DNA of 64,000 nt from Streptomyces sp. CT34 (GTDB lineage Bacteria; Actinomycetota; Actinomycetes; Streptomycetales; Streptomycetaceae). This document shows positions 45,333-53,023 of this stretch, one piece after another. A model generated the notes under the pieces. That model did not search any database, had not been told where the DNA came from, and saw nothing but the letters and a program-made list of their open reading frames with translations. Every line of letters begins with the position of its first letter. Within the stretch, counting starts at the first letter, position 1. Made by a program: the position numbers and the translations under genes. The stretch lies in the NCBI RefSeq assembly GCF_000805335.1, contig NZ_KN708638.1, positions 5,685,359 to 5,749,358 of the forward strand, in the 5' to 3' direction.

Positions 45333-46568
45333 GTGAACGTCCAGATATCGGGGGAGCCGGTTCGCCGGCGGGCGTGGCGGCGCCGGGGACGCGCCCCGCT
45401 CGGGCTGCTGCTCGGTTCGCTGCTGCTGGTGACGGCGTGCGGAGGCGGCGCGGAGGGCCGCGGAGAGCCGGCCGGCAAAGCGGGGCCGGACACCTCCGCC
45501 TCGCAGGCCGTCGTGACGATCGCGCCCAAGGACGGCGCGCACGACGTCGCCACCAGCGGCGCGCTGAAGGTGTCCGCCCAGAAGGGCCGGCTACGGTCCG
45601 TCAAGGTCAGGGACGTCAGGGGCAATGAGGTCGACGGGAAGATATCCGGCGGCGGTGCCCTGTGGGAGCCGAGCGGTCATCTCGGCCCCTCGACGCAGTA
45701 CACCGTCGACGCGGTGGCCGTGGACGCCCGGGGCCGGCGGGCCGCCGAGCACGCCACGTTCACCACGCTCGTCCCGAAGAACACCTTCATCGGCCAGTAC
45801 AGCCCCGAGAACGGCCAGCAGGTCGGCGTCGGGATGCCGGTCTCCCTCCACTTCACCCGGGGGATCACCGACCCCGCGGCCGTCGAGAAGGCCATCACGG
45901 TCACGGCCCGGCCGGCCGTCCCGATCGCCGGCCACTGGTTCGGCAACGACCGGCTCGACTTCCGCCCCGAGAAATACTGGGCGCCCGGCACCAAGGTCAC
46001 CCTCAAGCTCGACCTCAACGGTGTCGAGGGCCGCCCCGGCGTCTACGGCACCCAGACCAAGGAGGTCTCCTTCACGGTCGGCCGCAGCCAGATCAGCACC
46101 GTCGACGCCCGCTCGAAGCAGATGACGGTGGTCCGCGACGGCAGGACCCTGAAGACCCTCCCGATCACCGCCGGCGCGCCGGGCACCGAGACGTACAACG
46201 GCCGGATGGTGATCAGCGAGAAGCACCCGGTGACGCGGATGAACGGGGACACCGTCGGCTTCGGCGGCGAGTACGACATCAAGGACGTCCCGCACGCGAT
46301 GCGGCTGAGCACGTCCGGCACCTTCCTCCACGGCAACTACTGGTCGGGCCGGGACACGTTCGGCACCCGCAACGCCAGCCACGGCTGTGTCGGCCTGTTC
46401 GACGTGCGGGGCGGCGACGACGGATCCACGCCGGCGGCCTGGTTCTACCGGAACTCCCTCATCGGCGACGTCGTCATCGTCGAGAACGCCCACGACGAAA
46501 CGATCCAGCCGGACAACGGCTTCGGTGACTGGAACCTGTCCTGGGACGCCTGGCGGGCCGGCGGGTAG
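45333..46568 (+). CDS. L,D-transpeptidase (YkuD) lipoprotein, copy 2
   Basis: 411 residues from GTG 45333 (GAGGGG upstream). A signal with lipobox LVTAC, two Ig-like domains, then YkuD with FLHGNYW and SHGCVGL, catalytic Cys352, ending in DWNLSWDAWRAGG. Domain for domain it matches the gene 180 bp upstream, and both carry the same TPENG/SPENG and ITV blocks, so they are tandem paralogues. Such lipoproteins act at the outer face of the membrane in 3-3 cross-link formation and resist most β-lactams except carbapenems. Confidence 0.94.
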   Translation: MNVQISGEPVRRRAWRRRGRAPLGLLLGSLLLVTACGGGAEGRGEPAGKAGPDTSASQAVVTIAPKDGAHDVATSGALKVSAQKGRLRSVKVRDVRGNEVDGKISGGGALWEPSGHLGPSTQYTVDAVAVDARGRRAAEHATFTTLVPKNTFIGQYSPENGQQVGVGMPVSLHFTRGITDPAAVEKAITVTARPAVPIAGHWFGNDRLDFRPEKYWAPGTKVTLKLDLNGVEGRPGVYGTQTKEVSFTVGRSQISTVDARSKQMTVVRDGRTLKTLPITAGAPGTETYNGRMVISEKHPVTRMNGDTVGFGGEYDIKDVPHAMRLSTSGTFLHGNYWSGRDTFGTRNASHGCVGLFDVRGGDDGSTPAAWFYRNSLIGDVVIVENAHDETIQPDNGFGDWNLSWDAWRAGG

Positions 46569-46620
46569 CCCGGCCGGACGCGGGGCGGCGGGCGGCGTTA
46601 ACGCGTACTAACCTGCCCGC

Positions 46621-47388
46621 ATGACTGTGAATCTTGAGGTAGCCGACGGTGTCGGCACCATCCGCCTGGACCGCCCGCCGATGAACGCGCTGGACGTCGC
46701 CACCCAGGACCGGCTCCACGAGCTGGCGGTGGAGGCCGGCCGGCGCGACGACATCCGTGCCGTCGTGGTCTGGGGCGGCGAGAAGGTGTTCGCGGCCGGC
46801 GCGGACATCAAGGAAATGCAGGCCATGGACCACGCCGCCATGGTCGTCCGCTCCAAGGGGCTCCAGGACGCGTTCACCGCCGTGGCCCGGATCCCCAAGC
46901 CGGTGGTCGCCGCGATCACCGGCTACGCGCTGGGCGGCGGCTGCGAGTTGGCGCTCTGCGCCGACTTCCGGATCGCCGCCGACGACGCCAGGCTGGGCCA
47001 GCCCGAGATCCTGCTGGGGCTGATCCCGGGCGCCGGCGGCACCCAGCGGCTGGCCCGGCTGGTCGGCCCGTCCAAGGCCAAGGACCTGATCTTCACCGGC
47101 CGTCACGTCAAGGCCGAGGAGGCGCTCACCATCGGCCTGGTCGACCGCGTGGTGCCGGCCGCCGAGGTCTACGCCCAGGCGCACGCCTGGGCGGCCCGGC
47201 TGGCGTCCGGCCCGGCGCTCGCCCTGCGGGCCGCCAAGGAGTCCGTCGACGCCGGGCTGGAGACGGACATCGACACCGGGCTGACGATCGAACGCAACTG
47301 GTTCGCCGGGCTGTTCGCGACCGAGGACCGGGAGATCGGGATGCGCAGTTTCGTCGAGGAGGGACCCGGCAAGGCCAAGTTCCGCTGA
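46621..47388 (+). CDS. Enoyl-CoA hydratase/isomerase family protein
   Basis: 255 residues, typical crotonase length. The oxyanion-hole segments are visible (VFAAGADIKEM and GYALGGGCELALCADFRIAADDARLGQPE), with both catalytic acids in hydratase positions (the Glu of GCELAL and of GQPEILLGLIPGAGGTQRL). So it is probably a true hydratase that adds water to 2-enoyl-CoA in β-oxidation or degradation of acyl-CoAs. ATG at 46621, 52 nt after the L,D-transpeptidase stop. No other fatty-acid genes are adjacent, so its pathway is not indicated. Confidence 0.93.
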   Translation: MTVNLEVADGVGTIRLDRPPMNALDVATQDRLHELAVEAGRRDDIRAVVVWGGEKVFAAGADIKEMQAMDHAAMVVRSKGLQDAFTAVARIPKPVVAAITGYALGGGCELALCADFRIAADDARLGQPEILLGLIPGAGGTQRLARLVGPSKAKDLIFTGRHVKAEEALTIGLVDRVVPAAEVYAQAHAWAARLASGPALALRAAKESVDAGLETDIDTGLTIERNWFAGLFATEDREIGMRSFVEEGPGKAKFR

Positions 47389-47662
47389 TGCGCCTGGTGT
47401 TGACGGGACATCTGGGGTTTGCCCGCGGCGTGGTGCCCCGTGCGGGCGAATTGCCGAAAACCTCGTTGCACCTTAAGAAAACCTTTCGCGTCCGCTCCGC
47501 CGGTTCGCCGCCGGTACGCGGTCGGCGCAGGTCAGCGGGGTGACGCGGCACCTTAACTGCCGTTGGCATATGTCCAGTCGGGGGTGTGGAGCCGGCGATT
47601 CCGGACAACTGATTACGCCGGTTCCGCCCCCCGCGGCGCCGAGGAGCGGCCATGATGGGGGC

Positions 47663-48190
47663 ATGGCGGGCCTCGAAGGAATGGAGCAGCCGCGGCCGGG
47701 CAGTGGCACGGCCGCGGCGCGTCGGTGCGCTCCCGGTGCGGACCCGGAGGCGGCTCCGGCGCCCGTCGGTCCGGTGCCCGCGCCGTTCGACCTGGTCGGC
47801 GAACCGACCCTGGACGAGATCAGACTCCCCTCGCGCCCCCAGTCCGCCGGCACCGCACGGCGGTTGACCGCCGCGGTGCTCCTCAAGCAGTGGTCGCTCT
47901 CGCCGCAGCTCGCCGAGCACGCGGTACTGCTGGTCTCCGAGTTGGTCGGCAACGCCGTACGGCACACCGGGGCCCGGACGTTCGGGCTGCGGATGCTGCG
48001 CCGGCGCGGCTGGATCCGTGTCGAGGTGCGCGATCCGTCCCGCGGGCTGCCCTGCCTGATGCCGGTGCAGGAGATGGACACCAGTGGCCGCGGTCTCTTC
48101 CTCGTCGACAAGCTCTCCGACCGGTGGGGCGTGGACCTGCTGCCGCGCGGCAAGACCACGTGGTTCGAGGTGCGGGTCAACGACCGCTGA
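47663..48190 (+). CDS. ATP-binding protein, RsbW/SpoIIAB-like HATPase
   Basis: About 175 residues. The N-terminal ~50 are Pro/Ala/Gly-rich; the rest is a single HATPase_c domain: PSRPQSAGTARRLTAAVL, N box LLVSELVGNAVRHTG, then the G box DTSGRGLFLVDKLSDRWGV. Streptomyces encode dozens of these small serine-kinase-like proteins, some anti-sigma factors. No sigma or anti-anti-sigma gene is adjacent, so the partner is unknown. Start uncertain between ATG 47663 and ATG 47681; neither has a strong ribosome site. Confidence 0.85.
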   Translation: MAGLEGMEQPRPGSGTAAARRCAPGADPEAAPAPVGPVPAPFDLVGEPTLDEIRLPSRPQSAGTARRLTAAVLLKQWSLSPQLAEHAVLLVSELVGNAVRHTGARTFGLRMLRRRGWIRVEVRDPSRGLPCLMPVQEMDTSGRGLFLVDKLSDRWGVDLLPRGKTTWFEVRVNDR

Positions 48191-48617
48191 CCGGAGCGTC
48201 CCCCAGGACGGGACCGGGGCCCTCCCGCGGGTGTCGCGGGGTGGCCCCGGTAGCCCGACCTCCGGCGGACGGAAGGGGTGGGGTCCGCCGGGTCGTGGAC
48301 GGCCCGGACCGCATCGGCGGGGCCGCCGCGGTCGACTATGGCAGGCGGGACAGGGGCTGGCCAAAGACGCCGAACGGTAGATATTCGGGCATAGCGCAAT
48401 TAGTCGGGCGGTCTCGTGGGGTGAGGTATGCCACCGCGGGCCACTGCGGGCCACCGCGGGCCGTCCTGCGGCGGCGGTCCGTAGGATGGGACGTTCATCC
48501 GCGCGCCGGCCCGGACCGCCGGCCCGGACCGCCGGGCGCGGACCACCGGACCACCGGACCACCGAGCCCGCCGGACACGCACCACCGGATCGGGACCGCC
48601 ATCGAGGGGGAGGGAAC
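48191..48617. other. 427-bp intergenic region with hairpins and short tandem repeats
   Basis: After the HATPase stop come two stem-loops (48213-48221 with 48243-48251; 48262-48270 with 48283-48291), a short AT-richer patch (48370-48410), then repeats: CCACCGCGGG x3 (48431-48460), a 13-bp GCCGGCCCGGACC x2 (48505-48530) and GACCACCG x3 (48541-48564). No gene was recognised. The promoter of the dsbA operon is expected between 48380 and 48600. Confidence 0.6.
48213..48291 (+). terminator. Stem-loops downstream of the HATPase gene
   Basis: Two successive inverted repeats, ACCGGGGCC/GGCCCCGGT (21-nt loop) and CCGGCGGAC/GTCCGCCGG (12-nt loop), starting 23 nt after the stop at 48190. Confidence 0.5.
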
Positions 48618-49040
48618 ATGCGCCAGCTGCGCCGGTCGGCGACGCTGACCCTGCTGCTCCTCCTCGCGGTCACCTTCGGGCCGATGCTCTGCCGGATCGG
48701 CGGCGACCAGGCATGGCTCGCGGGCCGGGCAGCCAGCGCCGCGGTGGCCCGGGAGTCCGGCCCGGCCGGCCCGGCCGCGCAGCGCGGTCTGCCGCTCGCC
48801 GAGGCCGCCCCGGTCGCGGTCGCCGACACGTCCAAGAAGTGCTCCGACCACCACGCGCCGAGCCCCGACGAATCGGCCCCGATCCCCGCACCGCACCGCG
48901 CCGAGCCGCTCGCCCCGGCCACCACCGGACCCGGGCCGCTCGCCGCGGACCTGCCCGCACAGTTCGCGCGGGCCCGCCCGCCGACCGGCGCCGCCCCCGC
49001 CACCGACCACACCGCGCTCCTGCCCGTACTGCGGATATAG
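48618..49040 (+). CDS. Small exported protein of unknown function upstream of dsbA-ccdA
   Basis: 140 residues from ATG 48618 with GGGGAGGG upstream. One hydrophobic segment (residues ~9-24) after a basic start, so either a secreted or a singly anchored protein. The rest is Ala/Pro-rich and probably disordered, with Cys25 at the membrane edge and Cys75 in KKCSDHH, a possible metal or disulfide site. I recognise no family. It precedes the DsbA-like gene by 59 nt and probably shares its operon, so it may be a substrate or helper of the thiol system. Confidence 0.65.
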   Translation: MRQLRRSATLTLLLLLAVTFGPMLCRIGGDQAWLAGRAASAAVARESGPAGPAAQRGLPLAEAAPVAVADTSKKCSDHHAPSPDESAPIPAPHRAEPLAPATTGPGPLAADLPAQFARARPPTGAAPATDHTALLPVLRI

Positions 49041-49099
49041 GCCGCTGCCCCGACGCACCCGCCTGTTGTTTTCCGCTTCCGTACGTCTGGAGCCCCCGC

Positions 49100-49882
49100 A
49101 TGCCCACTTCCGCTTCCCCCACCCGAAAACTGGCCGCCGTCGGCGCGGTCGTCGCGCTCGTCGTGGCCGTGATCGCCATCGCGGTCGCCGTCGGCAAGGC
49201 CGTCGAGGGCGGCCGGGACGAGGGCGGCACCGCCGCACCCGACACCGCCGCCTCCGCACAGTCCCAGGAGAACCCCGCACAGCAGAAGCTGTACGACGAC
49301 CTCGCCCGGCGCACCAGCCGGCGCACCGCCGGCGACCCGCTGGCCGTCGGCAAGCCGGACGCCCCGGTGGTCCTGGTCGAGTACGCCGACTACCAGTGCT
49401 CGTTCTGCGGGCGCTTCACCCGCGAGACCCAGCCCGCGCTGATCAAGAAGTTCGTCGACGCGGGCACCCTGCGCATCGAGTTCCGCAACTTCCCGGTCTT
49501 CGGCGCCGACTCCGAGCGCGCCGCCCGCGCCTCCTGGGCAGCCGGCCGGCAGGGCAGGTTCTGGCAGCTGCACGACCAGCTCTACGCCAAGACCCGCAAG
49601 GGCGACGCCCTGGCCGAGGAAAAGCTCGTCGAGCTGGCGCGCGCGAGCGGGGTGCCGGACATCGAGAAGTTCCGTGCCGACCTGAAGAGCCCCGCCGCCG
49701 ACCAGGCCCTGAAGAAGGACCAGGACGAGGGCTACCAGCTCGGCGTGCAGTCCACCCCGTCCTTCCTGATCAACGGCCGGCCGGTGGCCGGGGCCCAGCC
49801 CACCGGGGTCTTCGAGCAGGCGATCACCCAGGCCGCCGCCGCGGCGAAGGGCGGGCACGGCACCGCGGGGGCCGGGAAGTGA
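49100..49882 (+). CDS. Membrane-anchored DsbA-family thiol oxidoreductase
   Basis: 260 residues. One N-terminal membrane anchor (LAAVGAVVALVVAVIAIAVAVG), a ~40-residue linker, then a DsbA-like thioredoxin domain (VVLVEYADYQCSFCGRFTRETQ) with Cys100-x-x-Cys103, the helical insert, and the cis-Pro loop VQSTPSFLINGRPVAG. It acts outside the membrane in disulfide formation or exchange. ATG at 49100 with GGAG upstream. The next gene (ccdA) overlaps its stop by 4 nt (GTGA), so both are made together and CcdA is the likely electron partner. Confidence 0.93.
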   Translation: MPTSASPTRKLAAVGAVVALVVAVIAIAVAVGKAVEGGRDEGGTAAPDTAASAQSQENPAQQKLYDDLARRTSRRTAGDPLAVGKPDAPVVLVEYADYQCSFCGRFTRETQPALIKKFVDAGTLRIEFRNFPVFGADSERAARASWAAGRQGRFWQLHDQLYAKTRKGDALAEEKLVELARASGVPDIEKFRADLKSPAADQALKKDQDEGYQLGVQSTPSFLINGRPVAGAQPTGVFEQAITQAAAAAKGGHGTAGAGK

Positions 49883-50805
49883 CCACCGACATCGGCTACC
49901 TCGCGGCATTCCTGGGCGGCGCGCTGGCGCTGGTCAGCCCGTGCAGCGCGCTGCTGCTGCCGGCCTTCTTCGCGTACTCCCTCGCCAACCCCGGCCGGCT
50001 GCTGGCCCGCACCGGGGTGTTCTACCTGGGGCTCGCCACCACCCTGGTGCCGCTGGGCGCGGCCAGTACGGCGGCCAGCCGGCTGTTCAACGGCCACCGC
50101 GATCTGCTGGTCGCGGTCGGCGGCTGGGTGGTGATCGCGATGGGGGTCGCGCAGATCCTGGGTCTGGGCTTCGCCTCGAAGCGCGCCCAGGCCGCCGCCG
50201 CCCGGATCACCCCGCGCTCGGCGCTGTCCACCTTCCTGCTCGGCTGCGTCTACGGGCTCGCCGGCTTCTGCGCGGGGCCGATCCTGGGCGCGGTGCTGAC
50301 CGTGACCGCGGTCAGCGGCTCACCGCTCTACGGCGCCTCTATGCTCGCCGTCTACGCCCTGGGCATGGCGCTGCCGCTGTTCGTCCTGGCGCTGCTGTGG
50401 GACCGCTTCCGGCTCGGCACCCGGGGCTGGCTGCGCGGCCGGGCCTTCCGCCTCGGCCGGCTGCAACTGCACACCACGTCCGTGCTCTCCGGCGTCTTCT
50501 TCATCGGCATCGGGGTGCTGTTCCTGCGCTTCAACGGGACCAGCGCGCTGCCCGGAATCCTGGACCCGGACACCGAGCTGTGGCTGGAGGAGTGGGCGAC
50601 CCGGATCGGCGACGGCGTACCGGATTTCGTGCTGATCGCGCTGGCCGCGCTGGCCGCCGCCGCGGTGCTGGGCCGGATCGCGCTGCGCCCGGAGCGCACG
50701 CCGCGACCCGCGGACGACGCCGCCGGGCCGACGGCGGGGACCTCCGACCGCGACCGGGGCCGGTCGGACGGTGCGGGGCCCGACCACCCGTCGGACCGGT
50801 CCTAA
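49879..50805 (+). CDS. Cytochrome c biogenesis protein CcdA-like thiol transporter
   Basis: 308 residues from GTG 49879. Six hydrophobic helices with Cys22 (ALVSPCSALLLPAFF) and a second cysteine near residue 131 (YGLAGFCAGPILG), the pair that relays reducing equivalents in CcdA/DsbD; Cys123 is additional. A long helix pair follows, then a further C-terminal membrane segment and a charged Asp/Arg-rich tail. It passes electrons from cytosolic thioredoxin to outside thiol proteins, here presumably the DsbA-like partner. No other cytochrome c maturation genes are nearby. Its end overlaps the convergent gene by 4 nt. Confidence 0.92.
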   Translation: MTTDIGYLAAFLGGALALVSPCSALLLPAFFAYSLANPGRLLARTGVFYLGLATTLVPLGAASTAASRLFNGHRDLLVAVGGWVVIAMGVAQILGLGFASKRAQAAAARITPRSALSTFLLGCVYGLAGFCAGPILGAVLTVTAVSGSPLYGASMLAVYALGMALPLFVLALLWDRFRLGTRGWLRGRAFRLGRLQLHTTSVLSGVFFIGIGVLFLRFNGTSALPGILDPDTELWLEEWATRIGDGVPDFVLIALAALAAAAVLGRIALRPERTPRPADDAAGPTAGTSDRDRGRSDGAGPDHPSDRS

Positions 50806-51158
50806 GCGCTCAGCCGCCGGTGCCGGTGCGGATGCGGCCGGGGGCGCGGGCGGGCGTGCGGGGGGTGGGCGTCCGCCCGGCGCCGCCGGTCGTTGCAGAG
50901 CAGGCACTTGCCGTAGCCCGGCGGAAGGGGGTCTTCCGGATCGCCGTACAGCGGATCCACCGCGCCGTTGGGGTGCAGGGCGCAGCCCGTCGGGCCGGCG
51001 GTGTCCTCGCCCAGCGAGCCGGCGGCGGTCAGCGCGCGCCGGAGGGCGTCGACGAGCCGGTCGGTGTCCCGCCGGGTGGGCGCGGACGGCAAGGCGGAGG
51101 CGAGGTCGGAGGCGGTGGTCAGCGCGGTACGGAGTTCGCGCAGGCTTGCGTAACCCAT
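50802..51158 (-). CDS. Small conserved hypothetical protein, His-rich tail
   Basis: About 118 residues from the ATG at 51158 (MGYASLRELRTALTTASDLASALP). A helical N-terminal half with TRRDTDRLVDALRRAL, then CALHPNGAVDPLYGDPEDPLPPGYGKCLLCNDRRR, where three cysteines (Cys, CxxC) could bind zinc, and a tail alternating Arg, Pro and His. I know similar small proteins from Streptomyces but no function. The ribosome site is poor, and in-frame starts exist up to ~51215. Its stop overlaps that of ccdA in convergent orientation. Confidence 0.65.
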   Translation of the reverse strand: MGYASLRELRTALTTASDLASALPSAPTRRDTDRLVDALRRALTAAGSLGEDTAGPTGCALHPNGAVDPLYGDPEDPLPPGYGKCLLCNDRRRRADAHPPHARPRPRPHPHRHRRLSA

Positions 51159-51336
51159 GTCCTGGAGAGTAGGCGGCCCCACTGACAGTTGATCTTCCGA
51201 TCGCACTTCGTGGCTTCCCATGGCCGCATGCATGCCCGCTCCGGCCCATGATTTAGCACCGGGACGGTGACCGGCCCCTTGCCGGAGCATGACAGAACGG
51301 GGTGCCCGCACCGCGCGGGCGCGGGCACCCGCGGCG

Positions 51337-52176
51337 TCACGGGGCGATCGGCAGCGCCCGCTTGTGCTCGGTGAGGCGGTAGCGCCGGACGATCGACGCG
51401 AAGGCGTCCGCGTCGACCGGGCGGCCCTCCAGGAAGTCGTCGATCTGGTCGTAGCTGACACCGAGCGCGTCCTCGTCGGGCTTGCCCGGGTCGAGGGTCT
51501 CCAGGTCGGCGGTCGGGACCTTCCACACCAGCTCGGCCGGGGCGCCCAGGGCCTGAGCCACGGCGCGCACCCGGCGCTTGGTGAGCCCGGTGAGCGGTAC
51601 CACGTCGGCCGCGCCGTCGCCGAACTTGGTGAAGAAGCCGGAGACCGCCTCGGCGGCGTGGTCGGTGCCGACCACCAGGCCGTCGTGGGCACCCGCGACC
51701 GCGTACTGGGCGATCATGCGCTGCCGGGCCTTGATGTTGCCGTGGACGAAGTCCTGGTGGTGGGCGTCGCGGAAGGTGACGCCGCCGGCCACCGCCGCGG
51801 CCAGCGCCGCGTCGCTCGCCGGGCGGACGTCCACGGTCAGCAGCCGGTCGGCGCGGATGAACTCCACCGCCAGCTGTGCGTCCTTCTCGTCCGCCTGCTC
51901 GCCGTACGGCAGCCGCATCGCGTGGAACGTCGCGTCGTGGCCGGCCGCGCGGGCCCGCTCCACCGCGAGCTGGCAGAGCCGGCCCGTGGTGGTGGAGTCG
52001 ATACCGCCGCTGATGCCCAGCACCAGGGAGCGCAGGCCCGTGGACGTCAGCCGCTCTGTGAGGAAGGCCACCCGGCGCTCGATCTCCCGCTCGGCGTCGA
52101 ACGCCGCGGTGGCCGGCGGCACCTGGAGTTCCTGGGCTATGTGCTGCTGCACGTCCTTGGACGCCGGGTCGGTCAC
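51337..52176 (-). CDS. nadE: NH3-dependent NAD+ synthetase
   Basis: 279 residues from GTG 52176 (GAGGAG four bases upstream). Amidates nicotinic acid adenine dinucleotide with ammonia and ATP, the last step of NAD synthesis. Seen: N-type ATP pyrophosphatase loop LVLGISGGIDSTTTGRLCQ, ARQRMIAQYAVAGAHDGLVVGTDHAAEAVSGFFTKFGDGAADVVPL, and KVPTADLETLDPGKPDEDALGVSYDQID. There is no glutaminase domain, so it is the short ammonia-dependent form. It stands alone between unrelated genes. Confidence 0.96.
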   Translation of the reverse strand: MTDPASKDVQQHIAQELQVPPATAAFDAEREIERRVAFLTERLTSTGLRSLVLGISGGIDSTTTGRLCQLAVERARAAGHDATFHAMRLPYGEQADEKDAQLAVEFIRADRLLTVDVRPASDAALAAAVAGGVTFRDAHHQDFVHGNIKARQRMIAQYAVAGAHDGLVVGTDHAAEAVSGFFTKFGDGAADVVPLTGLTKRRVRAVAQALGAPAELVWKVPTADLETLDPGKPDEDALGVSYDQIDDFLEGRPVDADAFASIVRRYRLTEHKRALPIAP

Positions 52177-52273
52177 GGGTGCTCCTCTGGTTCTCGTCAC
52201 GCACTGTGCACACATTCCGCGAGATGGTCACGCGATGTGCCCATGGCGCGTATCCGGATACTGCCGGAGAAGT

Positions 52274-52828
52274 TTATGCGGGGTGCGCCCAGCTCTTGAG
52301 TTCGGCCTTGTTGGAGAAAGCCGCGACGTTCTTGTCCAGCGGCTGGTCCGTGTACTGGTGGATACGCCACTTCGCCTTGACCCGCGGATGCCCGGCGGCG
52401 ACGTAGTCGGCGATCCACAGGCCGTCCGCGGCATAGGACGTGGTGTCGCGATTCAGCCAGAAATCGCGGTTGCAGTAGAGCAGCACGCGGTGCTTGGGCC
52501 GGAGTTTCTTGACTTCCTGAAGGAACTGGTCCTTCTGCGCGTTGCTGGCGTACGAGCCCGCCCCGGTGGTCTCCCAGTCGGCCGCCAGCAGGTCGCCGTG
52601 GACCGAGGAGCATTTCTCGACGAAGTATTGCGCCTGGGCCGCGATATTCCCCGGCCACAGGAAGTGGTAGAAACCGACCACCGCGCCCGCCTCGCGCGCC
52701 CGGGCCGCCTGAGCCGACTGATGCGGATTGACGTAGGAGCGGCCTTCGGTGGCCTTGATGAGGACGAAGTCCAACCCCCGGGCGGAATAATCGGTGTTGT
52801 AGGAACTGACATCGACACCGTGCAGCAT
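52274..52828 (-). CDS. GH25 (lysozyme-like) protein without signal peptide
   Basis: 184 residues from ATG 52828 with AGGAGG six bases upstream, so the start is firm. The whole protein is one GH25 domain: HGVDVSSYN with Asp6, FVLIKATEGRSYVNPH, GFYHFLWPGN, the catalytic pair Asp84/Glu86 in AADWETTG, then IADYVAAGHPRVKAKWRIHQYT. GH25 enzymes cut the MurNAc-GlcNAc bond of peptidoglycan. No signal peptide, wall-binding domain or adjacent holin is present, so either export is non-classical or the protein acts in the cytoplasm or on lysis. Confidence 0.9.
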   Translation of the reverse strand: MLHGVDVSSYNTDYSARGLDFVLIKATEGRSYVNPHQSAQAARAREAGAVVGFYHFLWPGNIAAQAQYFVEKCSSVHGDLLAADWETTGAGSYASNAQKDQFLQEVKKLRPKHRVLLYCNRDFWLNRDTTSYAADGLWIADYVAAGHPRVKAKWRIHQYTDQPLDKNVAAFSNKAELKSWAHPA

Positions 52829-53023
52829 GAGCGACCTCCTGCCGAATCGGATCTGCGAAATGCGAAGCGTCATCCGCGCGAAACGGCAGTCGCCCCCCAG
52901 CAGTTCAGCATGTGCACGACCGGAGACGCCAGATCGACGCGCTGAAGTTCCCGGCGGCGCAGGCGAGTTGGTGACGCATGACACCCGTGGGGCGGGTGGT
53001 GCGGGAGGGGTGCGGATGCCCGC

